Below are positions 1 to 6,225 of a stretch of DNA of 24,055 nucleotides, one piece after another. Location of the stretch: positions 1 through 24,055 of the forward strand of contig JADIYI010000004.1 of NCBI GenBank assembly GCA_016705365.1, written 5' to 3'. The notes under the pieces are model-generated. The model searched no databases and had not been told where the DNA came from. It was given only the letters and a program-made list of their open reading frames with translations. Made by a program: the position numbers and the translations under genes. The DNA comes from Gammaproteobacteria bacterium (GTDB lineage Bacteria > Pseudomonadota > Gammaproteobacteria > Pseudomonadales > UBA5518). Numbering within the stretch: the stretch's first letter is position 1; each line of letters opens with the position of its first letter.

Positions 1-38
1 GGCAGCAGCCATTAACGGGCCATTGAGGGGGAGCTGCG

Positions 39-431
39 ATGAAAGCCACACTCATTACCCAAGTGGTGCTTGTAGGTTTATTTTTTTCGATATGCGTAAT
101 TGGTGCCGACGTGGATAACAAAACGCACATTTACAAAGAGCGTGCCGTGCTTTCAAGCGGGGATATGCGTGCAATCTGTCAAGCCACGATCAAGCTTCGT
201 GAACTGCGGCCCGATTGGAAGGATTACCAAATCTCTGTGATTGAGACCGATTCGACAATTGAAGTGACATTCTGGCAAGTCGAATCTGAAGGCGTGGTTG
301 ATTTCGTTCTTCCGGAAGGGCATGGTCAAGCCGAGTCAACAATCGGAAGCATGTCCATTGCGCACGATGGATTAGTGGTGGAACTCGAAAAGAAAACTCT
401 CCGAGTAATTGCAGTAAGCACCATCAAATAA
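39..431 (+). CDS. Small exported protein, candidate immunity protein of an upstream toxin
   Basis: I do not recognise a family for this 130-residue protein. It opens with a short basic start and a hydrophobic stretch (about residues 5-22, ending near ICVIGA) typical of a Sec signal peptide, so the mature protein is probably periplasmic. A purine-rich ribosome-binding site (GAGGGGGA) lies a few bases before the ATG. A possible stop for an upstream frame (TGA at 24-26) ends only 12 bases before the start, which would fit a toxin gene just outside the window. Its base composition is clearly more AT-rich than the chromosomal genes after 9.3 kb, like the other cassette genes here. The role as immunity protein is inferred only from size, export signal and position beside RHS cassettes; it could be an unrelated small periplasmic protein. 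Confidence 0.55.
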   Translation: MKATLITQVVLVGLFFSICVIGADVDNKTHIYKERAVLSSGDMRAICQATIKLRELRPDWKDYQISVIETDSTIEVTFWQVESEGVVDFVLPEGHGQAESTIGSMSIAHDGLVVELEKKTLRVIAVSTIK

Positions 432-464
432 ACGCTTCCTCGAACAAGGGCGAAGGCACGAAAC

Positions 465-485
465 AAAGGGGACGGATTTATTTTG
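465..485 (+). repeat. GGGGACGGATTTATTTT end-like motif, copy 1
   Basis: The sequence AAAGGGGACGGATTTATTTT begins exactly where the conserved repeat upstream of cassette A starts. The same string recurs at 2891-2911 and, inverted, at 5587-5607. From general knowledge, GGGGAC(A/G)GATTTATTT strings recur in many bacterial genomes next to REP-associated (Y1-type) transposase genes and their remnants. No transposase gene is visible here, so calling it a mobile-element end is an inference. Confidence 0.5.
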
Positions 486-1106
486 GCTTTGCTCGCGAAT
501 CACGCCGCTCACCATGCACGCTGTGCGCGCGCCACCGGCGCACCGCGCTCCCGCGGTGCCTGCCTCCGGAATCTCGCCCCGTTCCAACGCGAGGTGGTAC
601 CCCGTCATCGGCTCGGTGCGAGCGTCGTGCCCGGTGCCTTCGCCGCCCCACAGGTAGCCAGGAGGCGCAGCGACGCATGGGGCGGCTGACGGAGGCGGTG
701 GTGACGCACTCGCGTGCGCAAGTTCCGGATGCTCCCGGGATGCCGGATCCGCCGGATCCGCCAGACATCGTGCGCACCACGCAGTTTACGTACCACGCGA
801 ATCACCGGCTTGCAACGGAGCGGGTGGCGATGACGGAGTACGACTACGACGAACTGCTCGAGCAGTTCGATGCGGATCGCGAAGGGATCGAACAGCACGG
901 TGTTCGGATACGGTCCGGACCGCGGGCTGTGTGGACACGGTGGAGGGCTGGGCGTCGTACATGACGGTCGGCGGAAGTACGTGGATCGCGATCATGGGGC
1001 TCACGGGGCGCGGGTTCACAGGGCACCAGCATGTGGATCGGCTCGATCTAATCCACATGAACGGGCGCACTTACGACCCGAAGCTCGGGCGGTTCATGCA
1101 GGCCGA
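465..1106 (+). repeat. Inverted repeat copy A: decayed RHS core upstream of cassette A
   Basis: This stretch matches the reverse complement of 4909-5606 with about 18 differences by eye, roughly 97% identity outside one gap of about 55 bases. Recognisable RHS pieces occur in different frames: MGRLTEAVVTHS and TTQFTYHANHRLATE in one, STVFGYGPDR in a second, and VDTVEGWASYMTVGG in a third. The core is therefore not translatable as one protein. Copy A lacks about 55 bases near 836 that copy B still has; there they encode the RHS-like AITDTTGAVTEYDYD. The only other content between 432 and 930 is this decayed core. Confidence 0.8.
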
Positions 1107-2160
1107 CATCGTCGTCCAAAGCCCTTTCGATACCCAGAGCTACAACCGCTACTCGTACCTGATGAACAACCCGCTCAACGGGAGAGACCCGAGCGGGTAT
1201 TTCAGCATAAAAGAGAATGCGGGCTTGATCGTTGGCGCCGTGCTGACGGTTTGGCAACCTTGGGGGGCGGGTATCTGGGCAAACATCGGCTACGGTGCAA
1301 CTGCAGGTGCCGCAGGTGCCGGTGCCAACGGAGGCAATATTCTCCAGGGTGCGGCGATTGGTGCCTTTAGCGCAGCTGTGTTCTCGGGTATAAACGGCCC
1401 TGATTCGTCATTGGGGTGGGGAGCCTCGGGAGATTTCGGCCAACATGCATTGAATATCGCAGCAAATGGTGTGGCGGGCGGAGCGATCTCCGTAGTCCAA
1501 GGCGGAAAATTCGGCCATGGTTTTGCGAGTGCCGGGTTCTCCTCAGCGGCCGGAGGTGCGCTGAGATCGACTAACATTGGCAACCCGGGTGTCAGAGTAT
1601 TTGCGGCTTCTATTGTGGGCGGGACGGCGAGCGTGATTTCCGGTGGGAAATTCGCAAATGGGGCGATGACCGCGGCGTTTATGGCGGCTACCGCAGAAAT
1701 GGCGTCTGGAGACAGCCAGGCGGAGCCAGAGGGTCGTGGGTTAACGGCCGAGGAGCGTGCGCTCGCGAAAGCCTCTGTGATCGCTACACACGGCACTGAC
1801 GAGGGAACAAATTACGATACACCAAGGATAGTGAACGGAAAGTACGTATTCACGCAGGGCAAGAACTACGCTGTAACGCCAAACGGAAAAATCTATTATC
1901 CGAATGCGTCCGACAATATGGCGCTAGACGATCCCCAGCTCTTTGTTCATGAATTTGAGCACATCTGGCAACATCAACACGGCGTTAACGTTCTTTTCAG
2001 AGGGTTTGTTCTTCAATCCGCAAAATTCCTCTCACTGACGCTATATGAACCATATGCGCTTCCGCGTGGCGCGCCGTACTCGCAGTTAAACATTGAGCAA
2101 AAGAGTGACTATTCGGTATTGCAACTGTTCCCGAATTCAACGCGAGTAACATTCAAATGA
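931..2160 (+). CDS. Orphan RHS C-terminal toxin A, metallopeptidase-like
   Basis: This 409-residue frame holds the end of an RHS core (HMNGRTYDPKLGRFMQAD, then YNRYSY and NNPLN), the hallmark upstream of RHS toxin domains. A glycine/alanine-rich pretoxin region follows with GGKFGHG and GGKFANG (G238-G244). The unique C-terminal domain (about 275-409) contains H340-E-F-E-H344, an HExxH zinc-peptidase motif followed by WQHQHG. NIEQK with E389 lies downstream and is a possible third ligand, so a metallopeptidase-like toxin is inferred. The start is uncertain: GTG at 931 opens the frame, ATG 961 is an alternative, and neither has a clear ribosome-binding site. The upstream core is out of frame, so this is an orphan or silent cassette rather than a full RHS gene. 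The stop overlaps the next gene's ATG. Confidence 0.75.
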   Translation: MDTVEGWASYMTVGGSTWIAIMGLTGRGFTGHQHVDRLDLIHMNGRTYDPKLGRFMQADIVVQSPFDTQSYNRYSYLMNNPLNGRDPSGYFSIKENAGLIVGAVLTVWQPWGAGIWANIGYGATAGAAGAGANGGNILQGAAIGAFSAAVFSGINGPDSSLGWGASGDFGQHALNIAANGVAGGAISVVQGGKFGHGFASAGFSSAAGGALRSTNIGNPGVRVFAASIVGGTASVISGGKFANGAMTAAFMAATAEMASGDSQAEPEGRGLTAEERALAKASVIATHGTDEGTNYDTPRIVNGKYVFTQGKNYAVTPNGKIYYPNASDNMALDDPQLFVHEFEHIWQHQHGVNVLFRGFVLQSAKFLSLTLYEPYALPRGAPYSQLNIEQKSDYSVLQLFPNSTRVTFK

Positions 2161-2702
2161 AATCGCTCGTGCCGTCCTTTGTATTTTTGATTTTCTGGAC
2201 GTCGGCATCAGGTGCCACGCAAACTTATGAGACGGAGTATGGAAGTATTTGCGTCGTGGACGGATTGATCGTTTCCGAGAACGTAATTGGAAATGCCTTC
2301 GGGTCAATCACAAAAGGAATATTTGTCGAAGTGCCATATCCTATGGAACATGGGAATAATCCAGGGCGCAGAATTTTGGTCGATATTGCTGTGGCCAAAT
2401 CACCTGAAGAGCCTACCGCAGGTGCTTTGTCTGACGCGAGATACGATGCGGAAATGGAACTGAACTATGCGCGCTCGGAATCACCACGTGGCATTTTGTA
2501 CTGGGACGCCAAAGGCGGCGATTCTGCCTTTCGAGCGTTTTGCTCAGAGTTCGAGGCGGTGCTCCACTGCTCTCGAACGCAGGTTTTTAAAGACGGGTTG
2601 GCGTATTCTTATTTATTTGAAAAAAGCTTCCTTAAAGATTGGCGAGACTTCGATGGCCGCATTGCGCAAATGATGAAGAAGAAAATTTTCAAGTGTCAGT
2701 GA
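2157..2702 (+). CDS. Candidate periplasmic immunity protein for toxin A
   Basis: The 181-residue product begins MKSLVPSFVFLIFWTSASGA, a clear Sec signal peptide with a likely cut after about residue 19-20, so it should act in the periplasm. I recognise no family. Its ATG overlaps the toxin A stop (ATGA, four shared bases), which implies translational coupling and is the main argument for an immunity role. Four cysteines in the mature part (in SICVV, AFCSE, LHCSR and FKCQ) could form disulfides. Low GC compared with the chromosomal genes further right fits horizontal exchange of toxin/immunity modules. A periplasmic immunity protein suggests toxin A acts on a periplasmic target. Confidence 0.65.
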   Translation: MKSLVPSFVFLIFWTSASGATQTYETEYGSICVVDGLIVSENVIGNAFGSITKGIFVEVPYPMEHGNNPGRRILVDIAVAKSPEEPTAGALSDARYDAEMELNYARSESPRGILYWDAKGGDSAFRAFCSEFEAVLHCSRTQVFKDGLAYSYLFEKSFLKDWRDFDGRIAQMMKKKIFKCQ

Positions 2703-2736
2703 GGTAGAACGGGGACAGTTACAATTCGAAACCACT

Positions 2737-2919
2737 CCCGGCGGCATCTTCGCAAATGGGGCAATGACCGCAGCGTTCATGGCGGCGGCAGCCGAAATCG
2801 GTAGCGGTAATGGTGAGTACTCAGAAGGTGATGGTCTTACCTATCATGATTCCGATATTAACGATCCCAGCGGCTACTTCGACTCGGGGGAAAAGGGGAC
2901 GGATTTATTTTCACCTTGA
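2737..2919 (+). pseudogene. Remnant of an RHS pretoxin region
   Basis: The frame reads GGIFANGAMTAAFMAAAAE, nearly the same as the pretoxin segment of toxin A (GGKFANGAMTAAFMAATAE) at both protein and DNA level. It continues about 25 residues (through DPSGYFDSG) into the motif at 2891, where the reading becomes EKGTDLFSP and stops. There is no RHS core before it and no toxin domain after it. It appears to be a truncated fourth cassette, cut on the left near a GGGGACAGTTACAATTCG string at 2711-2728 and on the right by the GGGGACGGATTTATTTT motif. Confidence 0.65.
2891..2911 (+). repeat. GGGGACGGATTTATTTT end-like motif, copy 2
   Basis: AAAAGGGGACGGATTTATTTT, identical in its core to the motif at 465 and to the inverted copy at 5587-5607. 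Here it truncates the pretoxin remnant at 2737-2919. Mobile-element association is inferred from known recurrence of this string near Y1-type transposases. Confidence 0.5.
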
Positions 2920-3375
2920 TGGAATGGAAATCGCGGCCCAGATACTGCAGCAGGATTCGCGCGGGCTCCAGAACCTGGGATTCGTGCGCCGTGGCCCGTC
3001 GTTGCTCCTGGCCCGCCGCTCCGGGTGCCGACCTGTTACGATGAAGGCCGCATCACTGCACCCGACGAGCGACGCACCGGCATAATTCGTGCAGGCACCA
3101 GGCGAGGCCAATGGACAGCATTTCCGACCAGCTCGACGACTCCCTGCGCAGCAATGTCAGCTTTCTCGACCGCCTGCTGGGCGGGTCACCTCGGTCACTC
3201 CGAATAAATAGATCTTTTTTTCAGATCCGGCGCGCGACGATCTCGACGACCCCCATCGCTACATCAGCCGCGATTCCGTCCACTACGCGCACGCCTTCGT
3301 CCCGGCGCACAAAGAAGCAAGACCTGACCCCTGCTCCTTACTCCGGGAGAATTTGCAGCTAAGAGGGGAATAGCG
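2920..3375. other. Gene-poor stretch with sequence debris
   Basis: No complete gene is supportable here. On the minus strand around 2912-3000 a frame reads SQVLEPARILLQYLGRDFHS, which looks protein-like but has no start or continuation. A degenerate AATAAATAGATC string sits near 3205, and AAGCAAGACCTGACCCC at 3315-3331 resembles another string (GGGGTCAGGTCTTGC on the other strand) that recurs beside Y1-transposase-type elements. After 3225 a short plus-strand frame (DDPHRYISRDSVHYAHAF) is also protein-like but unidentified. I read the stretch as a patchwork of fragments joined at such motifs. Confidence 0.5.
3111..3185 (+). pseudogene. Possible N-terminal fragment of phosphoenolpyruvate carboxylase
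   Basis: An ATG at 3111 opens MDSISDQLDDSLRSNVSFLD followed by RLLGG. The LRSNVxxLxxLLG pattern is what I know from the first helix of bacterial PEP carboxylase, where it is followed by a long helix containing VExIRxLSK. Here the similarity stops after about 25 codons and unrelated sequence follows. If right, this is the promoter-proximal end of a ppc gene carried into the island. The match is short and made from memory. Confidence 0.3.
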
Positions 3376-3792
3376 TCATTGGCAATCGTTGCCTACTGGT
3401 GGCTCGTTTGACGCTATCGTCGCTACCTGATCGTCAATATGAAAAATCGTCGCGCAGTTTGAGCGGTCAAATCTCATGGCGATCTGCTTGCCGGGTGCCG
3501 CACGATAAAACTCGTCCGTCATCGAGTAAACGAATTCTCGTTCTTCAATGCGAACACGCAGCGACGGGAACAATTCTCCACCTTGCTTGACCCAATGAAG
3601 TAGCCCATCCCCCCTACGGACTTCTTTGCTTTGTCCATCTGGGATCATCACTACGTGATCGTCACCGATGATGTCGAGCGACATGCCTGTCGCATTCACT
3701 ACGAGAAATTGTTCGTCTTTAGGGCAGCCCGAGAGCGCCAACACGAAAATAGCTATGATCCACGCCTTTAAAAATCCAGTAGACACGTTCAT
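3376..3792 (-). CDS. Lipoprotein, candidate immunity protein for toxin B
   Basis: The product of about 138 residues has an N-terminal hydrophobic segment ending in the lipobox LALSGC, so it should be a lipid-anchored envelope protein. The start is taken at 3792 because that ATG overlaps the toxin B stop (3791-3789) in the same ATGA arrangement seen in cassettes A and C; an in-frame ATG two codons upstream (3798) is also possible. No family is recognised. The mature part is predicted to be mostly beta strands, with cysteines in SNCAT and the terminal NDCQ. Immunity function is inferred from coupling, size and envelope location. Confidence 0.6.
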   Translation of the reverse strand: MNVSTGFLKAWIIAIFVLALSGCPKDEQFLVVNATGMSLDIIGDDHVVMIPDGQSKEVRRGDGLLHWVKQGGELFPSLRVRIEEREFVYSMTDEFYRAAPGKQIAMRFDRSNCATIFHIDDQVATIASNEPPVGNDCQ

Positions 3793-5588
3793 GGCCATGA
3801 CCTCGGGTCGATCTTATCGTGTGGGCCTCTTTCCAAGAGGTTTGCATTTTCATGCCATGCTTCCAAGCTAAAACCACCGCTGGAAATCATCGCTGCTGCG
3901 CCGAACAGCGCATGCGCTGGGAAATATAGCGGTCCAAGAATCTGACCTTGGAAGGTATGCTGCATTTCCTCTTGGCCTAAAGTCCCAGCGTGGCCAACCC
4001 AACGAACATTTGGCTGATAATCGCTTCCCTTGCCATAGACGATCGTATTGCCGAATGTCATCGCAGTAGCCATCAGTGGGTTGTTTTCAAACTGGATGGC
4101 GTTGTGGCCGAACGAGATCGTTGGCTCCGCAGAATAGAAGCCCAGCACGTTGCCGACTTCGCCGATGACGTGACCGACTCCGCCATAGGCCATACCGATA
4201 AGCGTATTGGGCAGGTTCCAGATTTTTCCGAGAATGCCGCCGATGGTGCTCGCTGCGCCCGACGACTTTCCTGCGCTGCTCGACTGCGCACCACTGGTCA
4301 CTGCGGCTTGGAACGCTGCGGTCATCGCTCCATTTGCGAATTTTCCGCCGGATGCGACACTTGCAGTACCGCCCACGACAGCCGCGGCCGCAACGCGGAC
4401 CAAACCTCTCTGGGTATTGACTGCCGGCATGGCGACGGCCGTCACGCCCGCGCTCACGAATCCGTGCCCGAACTTGCCTCCCTGCATGACGCTGATTCCA
4501 CCACCCGCCACCGCTTGCGTCGCGCCGGACATGACATGCCCGCCCAGGGTTGCGGTGTTGAACATGCCGCCGATGCCGCCGAATACTGCGCCGCTGAATG
4601 CACCTTGAAGTGCCCCTTCCATGTTGCCCCCCATGATGCCGCCGGATACAAATCCGGCCGCCGCGCCACTGGCCGCCCCAGCACCGATGGCCGCACCGGA
4701 ACCCGCTGCAAAGCAACTTCCGGCAGCAGCCTCGAAGGCGCCGTAAGCCCAACCGAAGGTGTAGTACGCAGCGACCGCCGCACCGACCATCTTCAACCCA
4801 TCCTTGAGGTCGAAGTACCCCGTTGGATCGGTGGCATTGAGCGGGTTATTCCGGACGTAGCTATACCGATTATAGCTCTGCGTATCGCCAGGATGCGGTA
4901 CAAACACATCCGCCTGCATAAACCGCCCGACTTTCGGGTCGTAAGTGCGCCCGTTCATGTGGATTAGATCGAGTCGATCCACATGCTGGTGCCCTGTGAA
5001 CCCGCGCTCCGTGAGCCCCATGATCGCGATCCACGTGCTTCCGCTGACCGTCATGTACGACGCCCAGCCCTCCACCGTGTCCACACAGCCCGCGGTCTGG
5101 ACCGTATCCGAACACCGTGCTGTTCGATCCCTTCGCGATCCGCATCGAACTGCTCGAGCAGTTCGTCGTAGTCGTACTCCGTCACCGCCCCCGTCGTGTC
5201 CGTGATCGCCAGATGGTCCGCCATCCACCGCCACGTTCATCGCCACCCGCTCCGTTGCAAGCCGCTGATTCGCGTGGTACGTAAACTGCGTGGTGCGCAC
5301 GATGTCTGGCGGATCCGCCGGATCCGGCATCCCGGCAGCATCCGGAACTTGCGCACGCGAGTGCGTCACCGCCGCCTCCGTCAGCCGCCCCATGCGTCGC
5401 TGCGCCTCCTGGCCACCTGTGGGACGGCGAAGGCACCGGGCACGACGCTCGCACCGAGCCGATGACGGAGTGACCACCTCGCGTTGGAACGGGGCGAGAT
5501 TCCGGACGCAGGCACCGCGGGAGCGCGGTGCGCCGGTGGCGCACGCGCAGCGTGCATGGTGAGCGGCGTGATTCGCGAGCAAAGCCAA
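3789..5588 (-). CDS. Orphan RHS C-terminal toxin B
   Basis: The frame is open from 5588, but only the part from about VDTVEGW (near 5084) downstream reads as RHS sequence; the first about 165 residues run mostly out of the original RHS frame, so the true start is probably much later. The core end HMNGRTYDPKVGRFMQAD is followed by a long glycine/alanine-rich pretoxin region with GGKFGHG and GGKFANG (around residue 414 counted from 5588). The C-terminal domain (last about 150 residues) carries GFYSAEPTISFGHNAIQF and then E540-E-M-Q-H544-T-F-Q before ILGPLYFPAHALFG, a hydrophobic segment. From memory, related RHS C-termini have an H-E-x-x-H-T-x-Q pattern here, so the first histidine appears replaced by glutamate. 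The biochemical activity is unknown to me. The stop overlaps the lipoprotein start. Confidence 0.65.
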   Translation of the reverse strand: MALLANHAAHHARCACATGAPRSRGACVRNLAPFQREVVTPSSARCERRARCLRRPTGGQEAQRRMGRLTEAAVTHSRAQVPDAAGMPDPADPPDIVRTTQFTYHANQRLATERVAMNVAVDGGPSGDHGHDGGGDGVRLRRTARAVRCGSRRDRTARCSDTVQTAGCVDTVEGWASYMTVSGSTWIAIMGLTERGFTGHQHVDRLDLIHMNGRTYDPKVGRFMQADVFVPHPGDTQSYNRYSYVRNNPLNATDPTGYFDLKDGLKMVGAAVAAYYTFGWAYGAFEAAAGSCFAAGSGAAIGAGAASGAAAGFVSGGIMGGNMEGALQGAFSGAVFGGIGGMFNTATLGGHVMSGATQAVAGGGISVMQGGKFGHGFVSAGVTAVAMPAVNTQRGLVRVAAAAVVGGTASVASGGKFANGAMTAAFQAAVTSGAQSSSAGKSSGAASTIGGILGKIWNLPNTLIGMAYGGVGHVIGEVGNVLGFYSAEPTISFGHNAIQFENNPLMATAMTFGNTIVYGKGSDYQPNVRWVGHAGTLGQEEMQHTFQGQILGPLYFPAHALFGAAAMISSGGFSLEAWHENANLLERGPHDKIDPRSWP

Positions 5589-5606
5589 AATAAATCCGTC
5601 CCCTTT
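4909..5606 (-). repeat. Inverted repeat copy B: decayed RHS core upstream of cassette B
   Basis: This is the near-identical inverted partner of 465-1106, starting at the same GGGGACGGATTTATTTT motif. It retains about 55 bases missing in copy A (AITDTTGAVTEYDYD in one frame), so it is closer to the ancestral RHS core. It still contains the same frame breaks around STVFGYGPDR and VDTVEGW. Shared lesions mean the decayed sequence was copied after it had degenerated. High identity ends at the FMQAD codons, after which the cassettes diverge. Confidence 0.8.
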
Positions 5607-5607
5607 T
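5587..5607 (-). repeat. GGGGACGGATTTATTTT end-like motif, copy 3 (inverted)
   Basis: AAAATAAATCCGTCCCCTTTT on the plus strand is the reverse complement of copies 1 and 2. A partial tandem echo (CCCCGTCCCCTTTTCCCC) follows at 5608-5625. It marks the outer boundary of repeat copy B, mirroring copy 1 at repeat copy A. Confidence 0.5.
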
Positions 5608-5634
5608 CCCCGTCCCCTTTTCCCCGCGTTATCT

Positions 5635-6225
5635 CTAACTTGCGGCTCTCTCTTTGGCGATTGCTAGTTTCTTCAGTTCCGCTGCGCTGAGGCGGGGGCA
5701 GATCCTCTCGTAAAGCTCTGCTGCTTTTAGATAGTTCCCACTTCGAAACGCGGCATCGGCTTTTGGTCGCAATAGCTCTGCAAGCACGTCCAGTGAGTAC
5801 CCTTCTGCCCAAGCCCTTCTGTCTGCCTCAAGTTCCTCAAAAAATACTGGATCGCTCTGCAGCGCTCGTTCGGCATAACGTAGAACTAGTTGCTCTAGCT
5901 GCGTAAGACCTTTGCCAATTGCCTCGGATGTAGTCGCAGTGTAATTGCGATATCGATCAGCCGCTTCCGAATCAATGGCCCGGATCAGCTCCGAGATCGA
6001 ATAGCATGAGCCCTGGTGGCAAATCTCAAAGCCGATCTCGAACGACTTGCGTCCGTGATAAATGCGAATCTCAAGGTCGTCTTTTTGATATCGCACAATC
6101 GTCGGCAATGACTCAACCTCGATGAAGCCAAGGTTGATAAGGCGCGAAAACTTCATGCGAACCGCATTGCCGAAGTTAAGTCGCATTCGCTCTCGCCCGA
6201 CTTCGTTGTTCGCACTCATGATCAT
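5635..6225 (-). CDS. Candidate cytoplasmic immunity protein for toxin C
   Basis: The start is placed at ATG 6225 because it overlaps the toxin C stop (6224-6222) as ATGA; a second ATG lies two codons later. This gives about 196 residues beginning MIMSANNEVGRERMRLNFG. There is no signal peptide or membrane segment, so the protein is probably cytoplasmic. An N-terminal alpha/beta part (through FEIGFEICHQGSCYSI) is followed by a helical, charged C-terminus with a TPR-like stretch (AAFRSGNYLKAAELYERI). I do not recognise the family. Lack of export, in contrast with the immunity genes of cassettes A and B, suggests toxin C acts in the cytoplasm. Confidence 0.6.
   Translation of the reverse strand: MIMSANNEVGRERMRLNFGNAVRMKFSRLINLGFIEVESLPTIVRYQKDDLEIRIYHGRKSFEIGFEICHQGSCYSISELIRAIDSEAADRYRNYTATTSEAIGKGLTQLEQLVLRYAERALQSDPVFFEELEADRRAWAEGYSLDVLAELLRPKADAAFRSGNYLKAAELYERICPRLSAAELKKLAIAKERAAS

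Noticed and set aside
677..964. Short open frames across 480-960 and 5100-5590 as real proteins (for example MGRLTEAVVTHS...)
   Set aside because: They are pieces of the decayed RHS core in several frames, seen in both inverted copies; no piece has a plausible start and full domain.
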